A stretch of DNA of 64,000 bases from Pigmentiphaga litoralis. GTDB taxonomy: Bacteria > Pseudomonadota > Gammaproteobacteria > Burkholderiales > Burkholderiaceae_B. Positions 17,397 through 25,390 of this stretch are shown here, piece after piece. Position 1 is the stretch's first letter. The number at the start of each line of letters is the position of its first letter. The notes under the pieces are model-generated. The model was not told the origin of the DNA, did not search any database, and saw only the letters and a list, made by a program, of their open reading frames with translations. The translations under genes and the position numbers were made by a program. The stretch lies in the NCBI RefSeq assembly GCF_014651835.1, contig NZ_BMXQ01000001.1:2888120-2952119 (forward strand), given 5' to 3'.

Positions 17397-17509
17397 GCCA
17401 TGTGTGGCTCGCCTGAGCGATGACCAAGCTGCTGCGCTGCCGCAATCTCATCTTGCCAATCCAAAACTTCGACCTGTAGACTGCTCACCAGAGTTTGGAG
17501 AGATGCTCT

Positions 17510-18286
17510 ATGTCGAAAGCCAGGCAAGCAGTTCCCGTGTCGGAAATCCAGGATTCGAGTGCGGCGGTACCGTCGCTCGATCCCACGCGGCGCGCCGACG
17601 TCGCGTACGAGCGCCTGCGCCAGAGCATCCTGTCGTGCCGCATCCTGCCCGGCGCCACCCTCACCGAAGCCGGCATCATGGACATGTTCGAGGCCGGCAA
17701 GGCCAGTGTCCGTATTGCCCTGGTCCGCCTGATCCAGGAAGGCCTGGTGCGCTCCATGCCGCGTCACGGCTACACCGTGATCCCCATCACCTTGAACGAC
17801 GTCGAAGAGATCTTTGCGCTGCGCCTTCAGCTCGAGCCGTATGCCGCGCGGCTGGCCACCGGCCAGGTTGACGGCAGTCATCTGCAACGGCTTGAAGACG
17901 CTTGCCGCAGCAATACCGCATCGACCGATAGCGGCAACCGCATCGGCTTTTTCCTGGATGCCAATCGCGAGTTCCACCTGGCCATCGCCAAGGCATCGGG
18001 GAACCAGCGTCTGCACAAGTCCCTTGCCGGCTTGATGGATGAAATGGCGCGGCTGGTCGCCCTGGGCTTCGTCGCACGCGGCGACAGTCCTGACATCCGC
18101 CATGACCACAATGCGTTGATCGACGCGCTGGTGACGGGCGATGCCCGACGCGCGGAACAGATTGCCCGCCGCCACATCGAGGTCTTTCGTGACATGACCC
18201 TGGACCGGGTCATGCAGCGCTTGCGTGACGCCAACGCCGATGTGCCGGTGCCCGTGCCGGCACGATCGCTGAGCGCGCGGTCATGA
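17510..18286 (+). CDS. GntR-family regulator, FCD subgroup
   Basis: 258 residues. The winged-helix part (about 25-95) has YERLRQSILSCRILPGATLTEAGIMDMFEAGKASVRIALVRLIQEGLV read in pieces. The FCD domain (about 100-235) follows with EIFALRLQLEPYAARLA, FFLDANREFHLAIAKASGNQRLHKSL and HDHNALIDAL. ATG 17510 is chosen over an in-frame TTG at 17495 because GGAGAG lies at 17497-17502. A weak promoter (TTGCCA at 17453, TAGACT at 17477, 18-base spacer) precedes it. Its stop overlaps the ABC ATPase start (ATGA), so it is co-transcribed with, and probably controls, the transport/oxygenase operon. Confidence 0.93.
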   Translation: MSKARQAVPVSEIQDSSAAVPSLDPTRRADVAYERLRQSILSCRILPGATLTEAGIMDMFEAGKASVRIALVRLIQEGLVRSMPRHGYTVIPITLNDVEEIFALRLQLEPYAARLATGQVDGSHLQRLEDACRSNTASTDSGNRIGFFLDANREFHLAIAKASGNQRLHKSLAGLMDEMARLVALGFVARGDSPDIRHDHNALIDALVTGDARRAEQIARRHIEVFRDMTLDRVMQRLRDANADVPVPVPARSLSARS

Positions 18287-19104
18287 CGCACGCTGCCGTA
18301 ATGTCCAGCGAGATGCCTGCCGCACACTGTGCCGACACGCTGCCAGCCGGTGCGCCCGCGCCCGCGGTGCGGCTGCAAAGCATCAGCAAGTGGTTCGACA
18401 CGCGTGGCAAGGAACCGCTGACCGTCTTGCAGAACGTGTCGATCGACGTTCCTGAACAGTCAGTCGTCGCGCTGGTGGGTGCGTCCGGGTGCGGCAAAAG
18501 CACGATCCTGAATATCATGTCCGGGCTGCTGACGCCCGATCGCGGTTGCGTCTTCATCCATGGCACGGCAGCGGCCGACTACAAGGCCTGGCGCTCGGTC
18601 GGCTACATGTTCCAGGAAGACCGCCTGCTGCCCTGGCGCACCGCGCTGGACAACACCGCGTTCGGCCTCGAGGCCGAGACCTTGCCCAAACGCGAGCGTA
18701 ACGACCGGGCGATGGCCGCACTGGAACTGGTAGGCCTTGCGCAGTTCGCCGCCGCCTTCCCGCATGAGTTGTCGGGCGGCATGCGCAGCCGCGTCGCCCT
18801 GGCGCGCAGCCTGGTCACGCGGCCGACACTGCTCCTGATGGACGAGCCGTTTTCCAAGCTCGACCCGATGATCCGGTCGCAGATGCATGACGAGCTGTTG
18901 CGCATCAAGAGCATGATGGACATGACCATTGTCTTTGTTACCCACGACGTGGAAGAGGCGGTGGTGCTCGCCGACCAGGTGGTGCTGCTGATGCCTCGCC
19001 CAGGCCGAGTCCGCTCCGTCATGCCCGTCCCGCTCGCGCGTCCGCGCGACCCCAACAGCCAGGTCGTGAGCGACGAAGTACGTCGCCTGCGTCCGCTGAT
19101 CTGA
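18283..19104 (+). CDS. ABC transporter ATP-binding protein, NitT/TauT (SsuB-like) family
   Basis: 273 residues. Walker A GASGCGKST is near 67-75, the Q-loop MFQEDRLLPWRTALDN is typical of the nitrate/sulfonate/taurine family, the signature is LSGGMRSRVALARSL, Walker B is LLLMDEPFSKLD and the switch His is in VFVTHDVEEAV. It powers import by the permease (19119) and the binding protein (19974) encoded next. The start overlaps the GntR stop by four bases; an internal ATG at 18301 is a possible alternative. Confidence 0.94.
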   Translation: MTHAAVMSSEMPAAHCADTLPAGAPAPAVRLQSISKWFDTRGKEPLTVLQNVSIDVPEQSVVALVGASGCGKSTILNIMSGLLTPDRGCVFIHGTAAADYKAWRSVGYMFQEDRLLPWRTALDNTAFGLEAETLPKRERNDRAMAALELVGLAQFAAAFPHELSGGMRSRVALARSLVTRPTLLLMDEPFSKLDPMIRSQMHDELLRIKSMMDMTIVFVTHDVEEAVVLADQVVLLMPRPGRVRSVMPVPLARPRDPNSQVVSDEVRRLRPLI

Positions 19105-19118
19105 CAAGGAAGGCCGGC

Positions 19119-19928
19119 ATGGCTTCAGTGATCGAACGAAATCTGCCGGCCACCCGAAAGCGCGATCATCGCCGCGCCACGCGTGTCGGCCAGCGCCTGG
19201 CCCTGCTGCTGATCGTCATCGCGATCTGGGGTATTGCGTCCCTGGGCACCGAGCCCTTCGTACTGCCCAGTCCGTTGCGGGTCTGGCATGCCTTTGTCGG
19301 ACTGATTGCCAACGGCATGTTCTTTGCCGACCTGTCGATCACCCTGTATCGCGTCGTCGTGGGCTTCTTGCTTGCCGCGGTGGTAGGCACGGTACTGGGC
19401 ATGGTGCTCGGCTCGAACAAGGCGCTGGCCGACTTCTTCGAGCCGGTGCTGGCCGTCATGAACACGGTGTCGTCGGCCATCTGGGCCATCTTTGCGATCA
19501 TCTGGTTCGGCATCTCGAACGCCACCACGATCTTTGTGGTGTTCATGACGGCCATGCCCCTGGTGCTGACGAACGTCTGGCAGGGCACGCAGACCGTCAA
19601 CTCTGAATACATCGATCTGGCCAAGACCTTCCGCATGTCCCGCGCCAAGGTGCTGCGCAAGATCTACATGCCCAGCATCCTGCCCTACTTCTTTTCGGGC
19701 GCGCGACTCGCCTTCGGTTTTGGCTGGCGCGTCAGCCTGATTGCCGAGACCCTGGGCTCGAGCAACGGCATCGGCTATCGCCTGCGGCAAGCCGCCGACC
19801 TTGTCCAGACCGATCAGGTGTTCGCCTGGACGGTCACGCTTGTCAGCATGATGGTCGTCCTGGAACTGCTGATCCTCAAGCCGCTGGAAAACCACCTCTT
19901 TCGCTGGAAACGACCTGTCCAGTCCTGA
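19119..19928 (+). CDS. ABC transporter permease, NitT/TauT (SsuC-like) family
   Basis: 269 residues with about six membrane helices. The EAA-type coupling loop is visible as YIDLAKTFRMSRAKVLRKIYMPSILPYFFSG in the binding-protein-dependent transport domain. The segment AETLGSSNGIGYRLRQA is typical of SsuC/TauC permeases. A good ribosome site, AAGGA, lies just before the start. It forms one importer with the ATPase at 18283 and the periplasmic receptor at 19974. The substrate is unknown; the operon suggests a small aromatic or organic acid rather than a sulfonate. Confidence 0.93.
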   Translation: MASVIERNLPATRKRDHRRATRVGQRLALLLIVIAIWGIASLGTEPFVLPSPLRVWHAFVGLIANGMFFADLSITLYRVVVGFLLAAVVGTVLGMVLGSNKALADFFEPVLAVMNTVSSAIWAIFAIIWFGISNATTIFVVFMTAMPLVLTNVWQGTQTVNSEYIDLAKTFRMSRAKVLRKIYMPSILPYFFSGARLAFGFGWRVSLIAETLGSSNGIGYRLRQAADLVQTDQVFAWTVTLVSMMVVLELLILKPLENHLFRWKRPVQS

Positions 19929-19973
19929 CGCATCGCCGACCAGGACACCCCCACCCTCACCCCGGGAGAACGT

Positions 19974-20963
19974 ATGCGCATCTCACACCGCTTCATTCAT
20001 TGGATGGGGGCGCTGACCCTGCTCGCTCTGGCGTCAACGCCCGCGCACGCCCAGAAGGTCCGCGTCGGCTACTGGACCAGTGGCGTCAGCCTGGGTTTCG
20101 GGGCCGTTCTGGAAGCGCAGAAGTTCTTTGAGAAGGAAGGACTGGAGGTCGAGTACGTCCACTTTCCTGATGTCAATGCGCCCACCAAGGCGATCGCGGC
20201 CAATGCCATCGACTTCGCCCTGGGCGCGAGCGCCGGGGGCGCATTGAGTGTCACGGCGGATGGCTTGCCGCTCAAGATCATGCTGGCCACACAGATCGCC
20301 GAACTGAGCTTCGTGGTGCTGGAAGACTCGCCCATCAAGACCATGGCCGATCTGCGGGGCAAGAAGATCGGCATGTCGCCCGCGGGCAGCGCGACCTCTG
20401 GCATTACGGCCGCGATCCTGGATGGCAATCACGGCATGAAGCCCGGCACCTATGAAGCCGTGCCAGGCAACGAACCGCGCCTTGCACAATTCCTGGTGCA
20501 AAAGGATGTGGATGTGGCGGCGATCCGTTCGGTCACCATCGCGCAGATGCCGGGCGTCAAATTGCGCACCCTGGCCACCGCCGAAAACGAATGGAAGACC
20601 CTGACCAAGAGCGATGCCAAACCCGTGCTGGGCGTCGGGCTGGTGCGCAAGGACTTCCTGGACAAGAACCCCGATGCCGCCGCGAAGCTGGTGGTCGGCA
20701 TGCGCAAGGCCTATGAATTCGGCAAGGTGAACAAACCCGCCGTGGTCGAGGCGTTGGTGAAGTACGCCAACATGCCCGAAGCCAACGCCAAGGACTACGC
20801 CAATCTGTGGAACGGCATCTACATGGTCAGCATGGAACCCGCCGACATCGCCACCCTGAAGCGCGAGTTCGAGATCTTCAAGAGCGTGGGCGCCGTCAAG
20901 GGTACCCTGCCCGACTCCGCGTTCGCACCCGAGCCCTATCAAAAGTCGAAGGCCATGAAATGA
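19974..20963 (+). CDS. ABC transporter substrate-binding protein, SsuA/NMT1-like
   Basis: 329 residues. The signal peptide ends near THA-type AHAQ (about residue 27). The mature protein has KVRVGYWTSGVSLGFGAVLEAQKFFEKEGLEVEY in pieces, the type-2 binding-protein fold opening typical of SsuA/TauA, and IKTMADLRGKKIGMSPAGSAT, the usual DLRGKKIG motif. GGGAGA before ATG supports the start. The stop overlaps the Rieske alpha-subunit start (ATGA). That coupling implies the imported ligand is the oxygenase substrate or a precursor. Confidence 0.93.
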   Translation: MRISHRFIHWMGALTLLALASTPAHAQKVRVGYWTSGVSLGFGAVLEAQKFFEKEGLEVEYVHFPDVNAPTKAIAANAIDFALGASAGGALSVTADGLPLKIMLATQIAELSFVVLEDSPIKTMADLRGKKIGMSPAGSATSGITAAILDGNHGMKPGTYEAVPGNEPRLAQFLVQKDVDVAAIRSVTIAQMPGVKLRTLATAENEWKTLTKSDAKPVLGVGLVRKDFLDKNPDAAAKLVVGMRKAYEFGKVNKPAVVEALVKYANMPEANAKDYANLWNGIYMVSMEPADIATLKREFEIFKSVGAVKGTLPDSAFAPEPYQKSKAMK

Positions 20964-22222
20964 GCGCAGACCCGGCAGTCGTGACGCTGCGCCCGACCTT
21001 GCGTTGGCCGCCCGAGGGCCTGTCGCGCATCCCCGTGCGCATCTACAGCGACCCGCAGGTGTACCGCGACGAACAGGACCTGCTGTTTCGCGGACCGACC
21101 TGGAACTATCTTGGGCTGGCGCACGAGATTCCCGACGAAGGCGACTTCCTGACCTCGCGCATCGGCGATACACCCGTTGTCGTGATGCGTGCCGCCGATG
21201 GTTCGGTCCGCGCCCTGGTCAACCGCTGCGCGCACAAAGGCTCGCTGATCTGCTACGAGCCGCAGGGCCACAGTACGCATGCGCGCCTGGTCTGTCCGTA
21301 TCACAACTGGATCTACGACCTGGACGGCAAGTGCCTGAGCGTCGCGTTTGAAAAGGGCATCCAGGGACGCGGCGGCATGCCCGCGGACTTCGATCGCAGC
21401 CAGGTCACGCTGCGCGTGCTGCGCGCCGAAGTGCTGCATGGATTGGTGTTCGCCACCTTCAGCGACAGCGTTGCGCCATTGCGCGAGTACCTGGGCCCCG
21501 AGATGCTGCATCACGTGGAACGCACTCTGGGCGGCCGCACGCTCAAGGTCCTGGCGCGCTATTCACACATCATGCCGAACAACTGGAAGCTGTATATCGA
21601 GAACAGCCGGGACACCTATCATCCCAGCCTGCTGCACAGCTTCTTTGCGACCTTCAAGCTGAACCGGCTGTCGGCCGACGGCGGCGTGCAGCACGATGCC
21701 GACTCGCGCCACCACCTGGTGTTCGCCAAACGCCACACGGATGTGGGATCGGCCGAATACAGCTCGGGCACCCTGCGGGCCATGAAGACCGACTATGGCC
21801 TGGAAGACCCGTCCCTGATCGACCAGTGGATCGAGTTCCCTGACCAGATCACCAATTCGATCCAGAGCCTGTTTCCGGGCTTCGTGTTGCAGCAGATCCT
21901 GAATTCCATCGGTACCCGTCAGACCCACCCGATCGGCGTCGACAAGTGCGAACTGATCTGGACCCTGCTGGGCTTCGAAGAAGACACGCCCGAGCAGGCA
22001 GAGATCCGCCTCAAGCAGAGCAATCTGGTTGGGCCGCATGGCTTTGTATCGATGGAGGACGGCGCCATCGGCGGCTTCGTGCAGCGCGGCGTGGCAGGCG
22101 ATCCGGACATCGATGCGCTGGTCGAGATGGGCGGCAGGGGTGTCGGCACCGCCGACAATCGTGCGACCGAAACGTCGGTGCGCGGCTTCTACAAGTTCTA
22201 TCGCGAGTTGCTCCATGTCTAG
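20960..22222 (+). CDS. Rieske-type aromatic ring-hydroxylating oxygenase, alpha subunit
   Basis: 420 residues. The Rieske [2Fe-2S] ligands are C90-x-H92 and C112-x2-H115 in CAHKGS...VCPYHNW; the 19-residue spacing is slightly longer than usual. The mononuclear iron site lies in NNWKLYIENSRDTYHPSLLH, with D218, H221 and H226 as candidates. Family members add dioxygen to aromatic rings or demethylate using electrons from a separate reductase. No reductase is in this operon; a ferredoxin-type reductase is encoded at 38715. The start overlaps the binding-protein stop by four bases; longer in-frame extension upstream lies inside that gene and is rejected. Confidence 0.94.
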   Translation: MSADPAVVTLRPTLRWPPEGLSRIPVRIYSDPQVYRDEQDLLFRGPTWNYLGLAHEIPDEGDFLTSRIGDTPVVVMRAADGSVRALVNRCAHKGSLICYEPQGHSTHARLVCPYHNWIYDLDGKCLSVAFEKGIQGRGGMPADFDRSQVTLRVLRAEVLHGLVFATFSDSVAPLREYLGPEMLHHVERTLGGRTLKVLARYSHIMPNNWKLYIENSRDTYHPSLLHSFFATFKLNRLSADGGVQHDADSRHHLVFAKRHTDVGSAEYSSGTLRAMKTDYGLEDPSLIDQWIEFPDQITNSIQSLFPGFVLQQILNSIGTRQTHPIGVDKCELIWTLLGFEEDTPEQAEIRLKQSNLVGPHGFVSMEDGAIGGFVQRGVAGDPDIDALVEMGGRGVGTADNRATETSVRGFYKFYRELLHV

Positions 22223-22727
22223 CAGGCCTGACCTGACGGTGATGCAGACCACGCCCGTGACGCCCGACGAACGTATGGCGGTCGAAGCGTTGATACGGGA
22301 CTATGCCTTCGCGCTCGACGATGGCGAGTATGAGCGCTGGCCGGCCTTCTTTGCCGAGCAATGCTTCTACCAGATCCGCTCGCGCGAAAGCCGCGACATG
22401 GGTCACCCGCTCGGAATGATGTATTGCACAAGCGCGGCCATGATGCGCGACCGGATCAGCGGGCTGCGCCGCGTGAATGTGTTCGAGCCGCACCGCTATC
22501 GGCACGTGACGGGTTCGCCCTGGATCGCCCGGCTGCCTGATGGCACCTATCGCGCACGCACCTCGTACGTGCTCGTGCGCACGATGCGCACGGGCGAAAG
22601 CACGCTGTTTTCCAGCGGCTGCTACGAAGACGTCATTGCCCTGTCGGCGTCCGGCCCGCGCTTTCTGCGGCGCGAAGTGATCTGCGAATCGAGCCAGATC
22701 GACACGCTTCTGGTCATCCCGATCTGA
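22215..22727 (+). CDS. Aromatic ring-hydroxylating dioxygenase, small (beta) subunit
   Basis: 170 residues of the SnoaL/NTF2-like beta-subunit family. Landmarks are IRDYAFALDDGEYERWPAFFAEQCFYQIRSRES read in pieces, MMRDRISGLRRVNVFEPHRYRHVTG and the C-terminal ARTSYVLVRT...FSSGCYEDV. It would pack with the alpha subunit at 20960 into a hexameric oxygenase. Start 22215 overlaps the alpha stop by eight bases, so both are coupled. The subunit has no catalytic centre of its own. Confidence 0.92.
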   Translation: MSSRPDLTVMQTTPVTPDERMAVEALIRDYAFALDDGEYERWPAFFAEQCFYQIRSRESRDMGHPLGMMYCTSAAMMRDRISGLRRVNVFEPHRYRHVTGSPWIARLPDGTYRARTSYVLVRTMRTGESTLFSSGCYEDVIALSASGPRFLRREVICESSQIDTLLVIPI

Positions 22728-22728
22728 C

Positions 22729-23727
22729 ATGACCGACGCGCCTCGCTTTTGCATCCATCTCGACAACGTGTCGAGCAAACATCCGGTCTTTCACATGACA
22801 GCCGCTGCGGCGCAAGCCGCATTGGCCGAGCACCCCGCCGCCGCGGATCGCATCGCCATTCGCATCGGATGGGATGGCGAAGGTCTGGCGGAGGCCCTGC
22901 CGCAGACCGACATGCTTGTGTGCGCCCGGGTGCCTGCCCTCGACCTGCGCCGCCATGCGCCACGACTGCGCTGCGTGCATGCGACCGGCGCCGGCATCGA
23001 CGGCATGCTGCCGCTCGACTGGCTGCCCGACGGCGTCGTGTTCACGAACAGCAGCGGCGTCCACGCCGCCAAAGCGCAGGAATTTGCCTTGATGGCGTTG
23101 CTGATGCTGAACAGCCGCCTGCCGCAGATCATGACGCGGCAACACGCGGCGTCGTGGCATCAGGTCTTTACCGGCCGCGCTGCAGACAAGACCGTGTTGA
23201 TCATCGGCTTTGGCGACATGGGTCGCGCCGCCGGACGCGCGGCGCGCCAGTTGGGGATGCGCGTGATCGCCGCGACGCGCCGTGGCGCCGCCAGTCCCGA
23301 TGCGGACGTGATGTACTCCATTGCCGCACTCGACAGCGTTCTTTCGCAAGCCGACATGGTCGTGCTCGCCACCCCCCTTACCGCAGCGACGCGACACCTG
23401 CTGAACGCCTCGCGGATCGCTGCCATGCGCCCCGGCGCAGGACTCATCAACGTTGCGCGCGCCGGCGTGATCGACGGCAGCGCGCTGCGGGAGGCTCTGC
23501 ACCGCGGCCATCTGTCAGGCGCCGTGATCGACGTCTTCGAACAGGAGCCGCTGCCGCCCGACTCGCCCTGGTGGTCCACGCCCAACCTGATCATCACCCC
23601 GCACATTTCGTCCGACGACGCAGACCGGTATATCGTCGATGCCCTGGGCATCGCCATCCGGAATGCCCTCGCCCTGCTCGATGGTGCGCCCCTGACCAAT
23701 GTGGTCGACGGCGACCGCGGCTATTGA
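22729..23727 (+). CDS. D-2-hydroxyacid dehydrogenase
   Basis: 332 residues. The Rossmann motif is LIIGFGDMGRAAGRAARQLG (GFGDMG, variant of GxGxxG), followed by TAATRHLLNASRIAAMRPGAGLINVARAGVIDG read in pieces. The catalytic elements are NVARAG (Arg), DVFEQEPLP (Glu) and TPHISSDD (His). It is probably NAD(P)-dependent reduction of a 2-keto acid or the reverse. The gene begins one base after the beta-subunit stop, so it is in the oxygenase operon and may process a downstream acid. Exact substrate not readable. Confidence 0.92.
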   Translation: MTDAPRFCIHLDNVSSKHPVFHMTAAAAQAALAEHPAAADRIAIRIGWDGEGLAEALPQTDMLVCARVPALDLRRHAPRLRCVHATGAGIDGMLPLDWLPDGVVFTNSSGVHAAKAQEFALMALLMLNSRLPQIMTRQHAASWHQVFTGRAADKTVLIIGFGDMGRAAGRAARQLGMRVIAATRRGAASPDADVMYSIAALDSVLSQADMVVLATPLTAATRHLLNASRIAAMRPGAGLINVARAGVIDGSALREALHRGHLSGAVIDVFEQEPLPPDSPWWSTPNLIITPHISSDDADRYIVDALGIAIRNALALLDGAPLTNVVDGDRGY

Positions 23728-23740
23728 TCCTGGAGTCCCC

Positions 23741-24139
23741 ATGTCTACCGTCTTTCACATGATCACCGGCGCGCCCGATCCGGTGGCGCCGTTCAGCCAT
23801 GCCGTCGAATCCGATGGCTGGATCTTTGTCACCGGACAGATGCCTTTTACCGGCCGCGCCAATGACTCCGCCTATCCGGAGGGAATCGAGGCACAAACGC
23901 GTCAGGTCATGGCCAACCTTGAGACGGTGCTGACCGGTTGCGGACTGGGACTGCCGGACGTCGTGTCGGTCCGCATCTACCTCTTGCATTTCGATCGCGA
24001 CTACGTTGCGATGAATGGCGTGTATGCCAGCTACTTTGCCCCCGGCCGGCGGCCCGCGCGGACCTGCATCGGTGTCAGCGGCCTGGCGCGCGGCGCACTG
24101 ATCGAGGTCGATCTGGTCGCCCGGCGACCTGCCGTGTGA
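23741..24139 (+). CDS. RidA/YjgF-family protein
   Basis: 132 residues of the small trimeric YjgF/YER057c/UK114 fold. Landmarks are FSHAVESDGWIFVTGQMP, EAQTRQVMANLETVLTGCG and RPARTCIGVSGLARGALIEVDLVA read in pieces; the Arg in the ARTCIGV strand is the likely imine/enamine-binding residue. RidA proteins hydrolyse reactive 2-aminoacrylate-type imines. Its presence in the oxygenase operon suggests that the pathway includes a nitrogen-containing or enamine intermediate; this is an inference. CTGGAG precedes ATG 23741. Confidence 0.9.
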   Translation: MSTVFHMITGAPDPVAPFSHAVESDGWIFVTGQMPFTGRANDSAYPEGIEAQTRQVMANLETVLTGCGLGLPDVVSVRIYLLHFDRDYVAMNGVYASYFAPGRRPARTCIGVSGLARGALIEVDLVARRPAV

Positions 24140-24261
24140 AGCGTTCGCCATAAGTATTTTTTTCTTTGCTGCGCAAAATCGATAGAAAATCCTTCGCCAC
24201 TCCAACCCTGCATCCGCGTAGACTCAAGGCGTCGATCTTTCGTTGCGAGGGACTGCCGAAT

Positions 24262-24828
24262 ATGGATGCAGAAGCCAACGTCATTGCCTTGCATGGCGAC
24301 TCGCGTTGCGAGCGGGAAAGCCTTTTACCCGAGGCACTCATCACCGACATCGAACGCGCATGCACTGGCGCCCCAGCGCGTTTCGTCCATCGTCTGCTGG
24401 GCGCCTTGCGGCACCATGCCACCGACGAACTCCTAGTGCGGACGGTGCGCGATCTGGCGGGCACCCGCCCCTTCCGGCCCCATGGCGCGTACATCGATCC
24501 CGCAGGCCGATTCCGCATCGACGTCATGACGTGGCAGGCGGGTCAGGTCAGCACCGTTCACGCTCACGACACCTGGCGCGCGCTGGCCATCATCGATGGC
24601 TGGTTGCGTGAAGACCTGTACGACCACGGCAGTGCGGGCGCCGATGCGCAGCATGCGACAAGCTCGGCCGTGCTGCCAGGAGGTGTCCAATACCGCCTGC
24701 CAGGCAATGCGACGGTCCACCGGTTGCGCAATGTCGGGTCGACCCCCGCCGTGTCGCTGCACGTACGCGGCTTGCGGCCTGTGACGGCTCCGGCGCCCCT
24801 GCCCCAGAGGGAATATGCCGAGCTCTGA
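24262..24828 (+). CDS. Cupin, cysteine-dioxygenase-like family
   Basis: 188 residues. The cupin metal-binding core is TVHAHDTWRALAIIDGWLRE (His-x-His pattern) with a C-terminal ATVHRLRNVGSTPAVSLHV block containing another His. The arrangement resembles the cysteine dioxygenase family (thiol dioxygenases and 3-mercaptopropionate dioxygenase), but bona fide activity is not established. ATG 24262 is preferred because GCGAGG lies upstream; an in-frame start at 24166 is in AT-rich sequence. It is the last gene of the oxygenase operon. A related protein is encoded at 30910 in the opposite operon. Confidence 0.82.
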   Translation: MDAEANVIALHGDSRCERESLLPEALITDIERACTGAPARFVHRLLGALRHHATDELLVRTVRDLAGTRPFRPHGAYIDPAGRFRIDVMTWQAGQVSTVHAHDTWRALAIIDGWLREDLYDHGSAGADAQHATSSAVLPGGVQYRLPGNATVHRLRNVGSTPAVSLHVRGLRPVTAPAPLPQREYAEL

Positions 24829-24916
24829 GTCCACGTGATGCCGTCAGGATTCGGTACACTCGCGGACCACCCATCATCGGGCGAGTACGCTCCGATTACC
24901 GAGCCTGTGAGAAACC

Positions 24917-25390
24917 ATGGACGATATCGACCGCAGGATCCTGACGGTCCTGCAAGAGGACGCGACGCTGCCTGTCAGCGAGCTGGCCAAACGTGTCGGA
25001 CTGTCGACAACGCCCTGCTGGAAGCGGGTGCAAAAGCTTCGGGAAGACGGCGTCATCACCAAACAGGTGGTGCTATGCGACCCCGCAAAGATTGATCTGA
25101 AATTGACGGTCTTCGTCGAGATCCGGACGAACCGCCACAACGATGCCTGGCTGCGCAAGTTTGCCAAGATCGTGCGCGAAGTGCCCGAGATCGTCGACGT
25201 CTACCGCATGAGCGGTGACGTCGATTATCTCCTTCGCGTTGTCGTGCGCGACATCGAAGGCTACGACGCGGTGTACCGGAAACTGATCCGCGCGGTAGAA
25301 GTCTTCGATGTCAGTTCCCGCTTCGTCATGGAAAAAATAAAATACTCCACGGCGCTGCCGCTGCTGGATGAGAGCAGCGACGCGGAGTGA
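24917..25390 (+). CDS. Lrp/AsnC-family transcriptional regulator
   Basis: 157 residues. The N-terminal helix-turn-helix covers DDIDRRILTVLQEDATLPVSELAKRVGLSTTPCWKRVQKL in pieces (about 1-50). The RAM ligand domain follows with EIVDVYRMSGDVDYLLRVVVRDIEGYDAVYRKL in pieces. It is a leucine/amino-acid-responsive type regulator. It lies between the + oxygenase operon and the convergent - strand UbiD operon, whose stop abuts its own stop. It could govern either operon. Confidence 0.94.
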   Translation: MDDIDRRILTVLQEDATLPVSELAKRVGLSTTPCWKRVQKLREDGVITKQVVLCDPAKIDLKLTVFVEIRTNRHNDAWLRKFAKIVREVPEIVDVYRMSGDVDYLLRVVVRDIEGYDAVYRKLIRAVEVFDVSSRFVMEKIKYSTALPLLDESSDAE

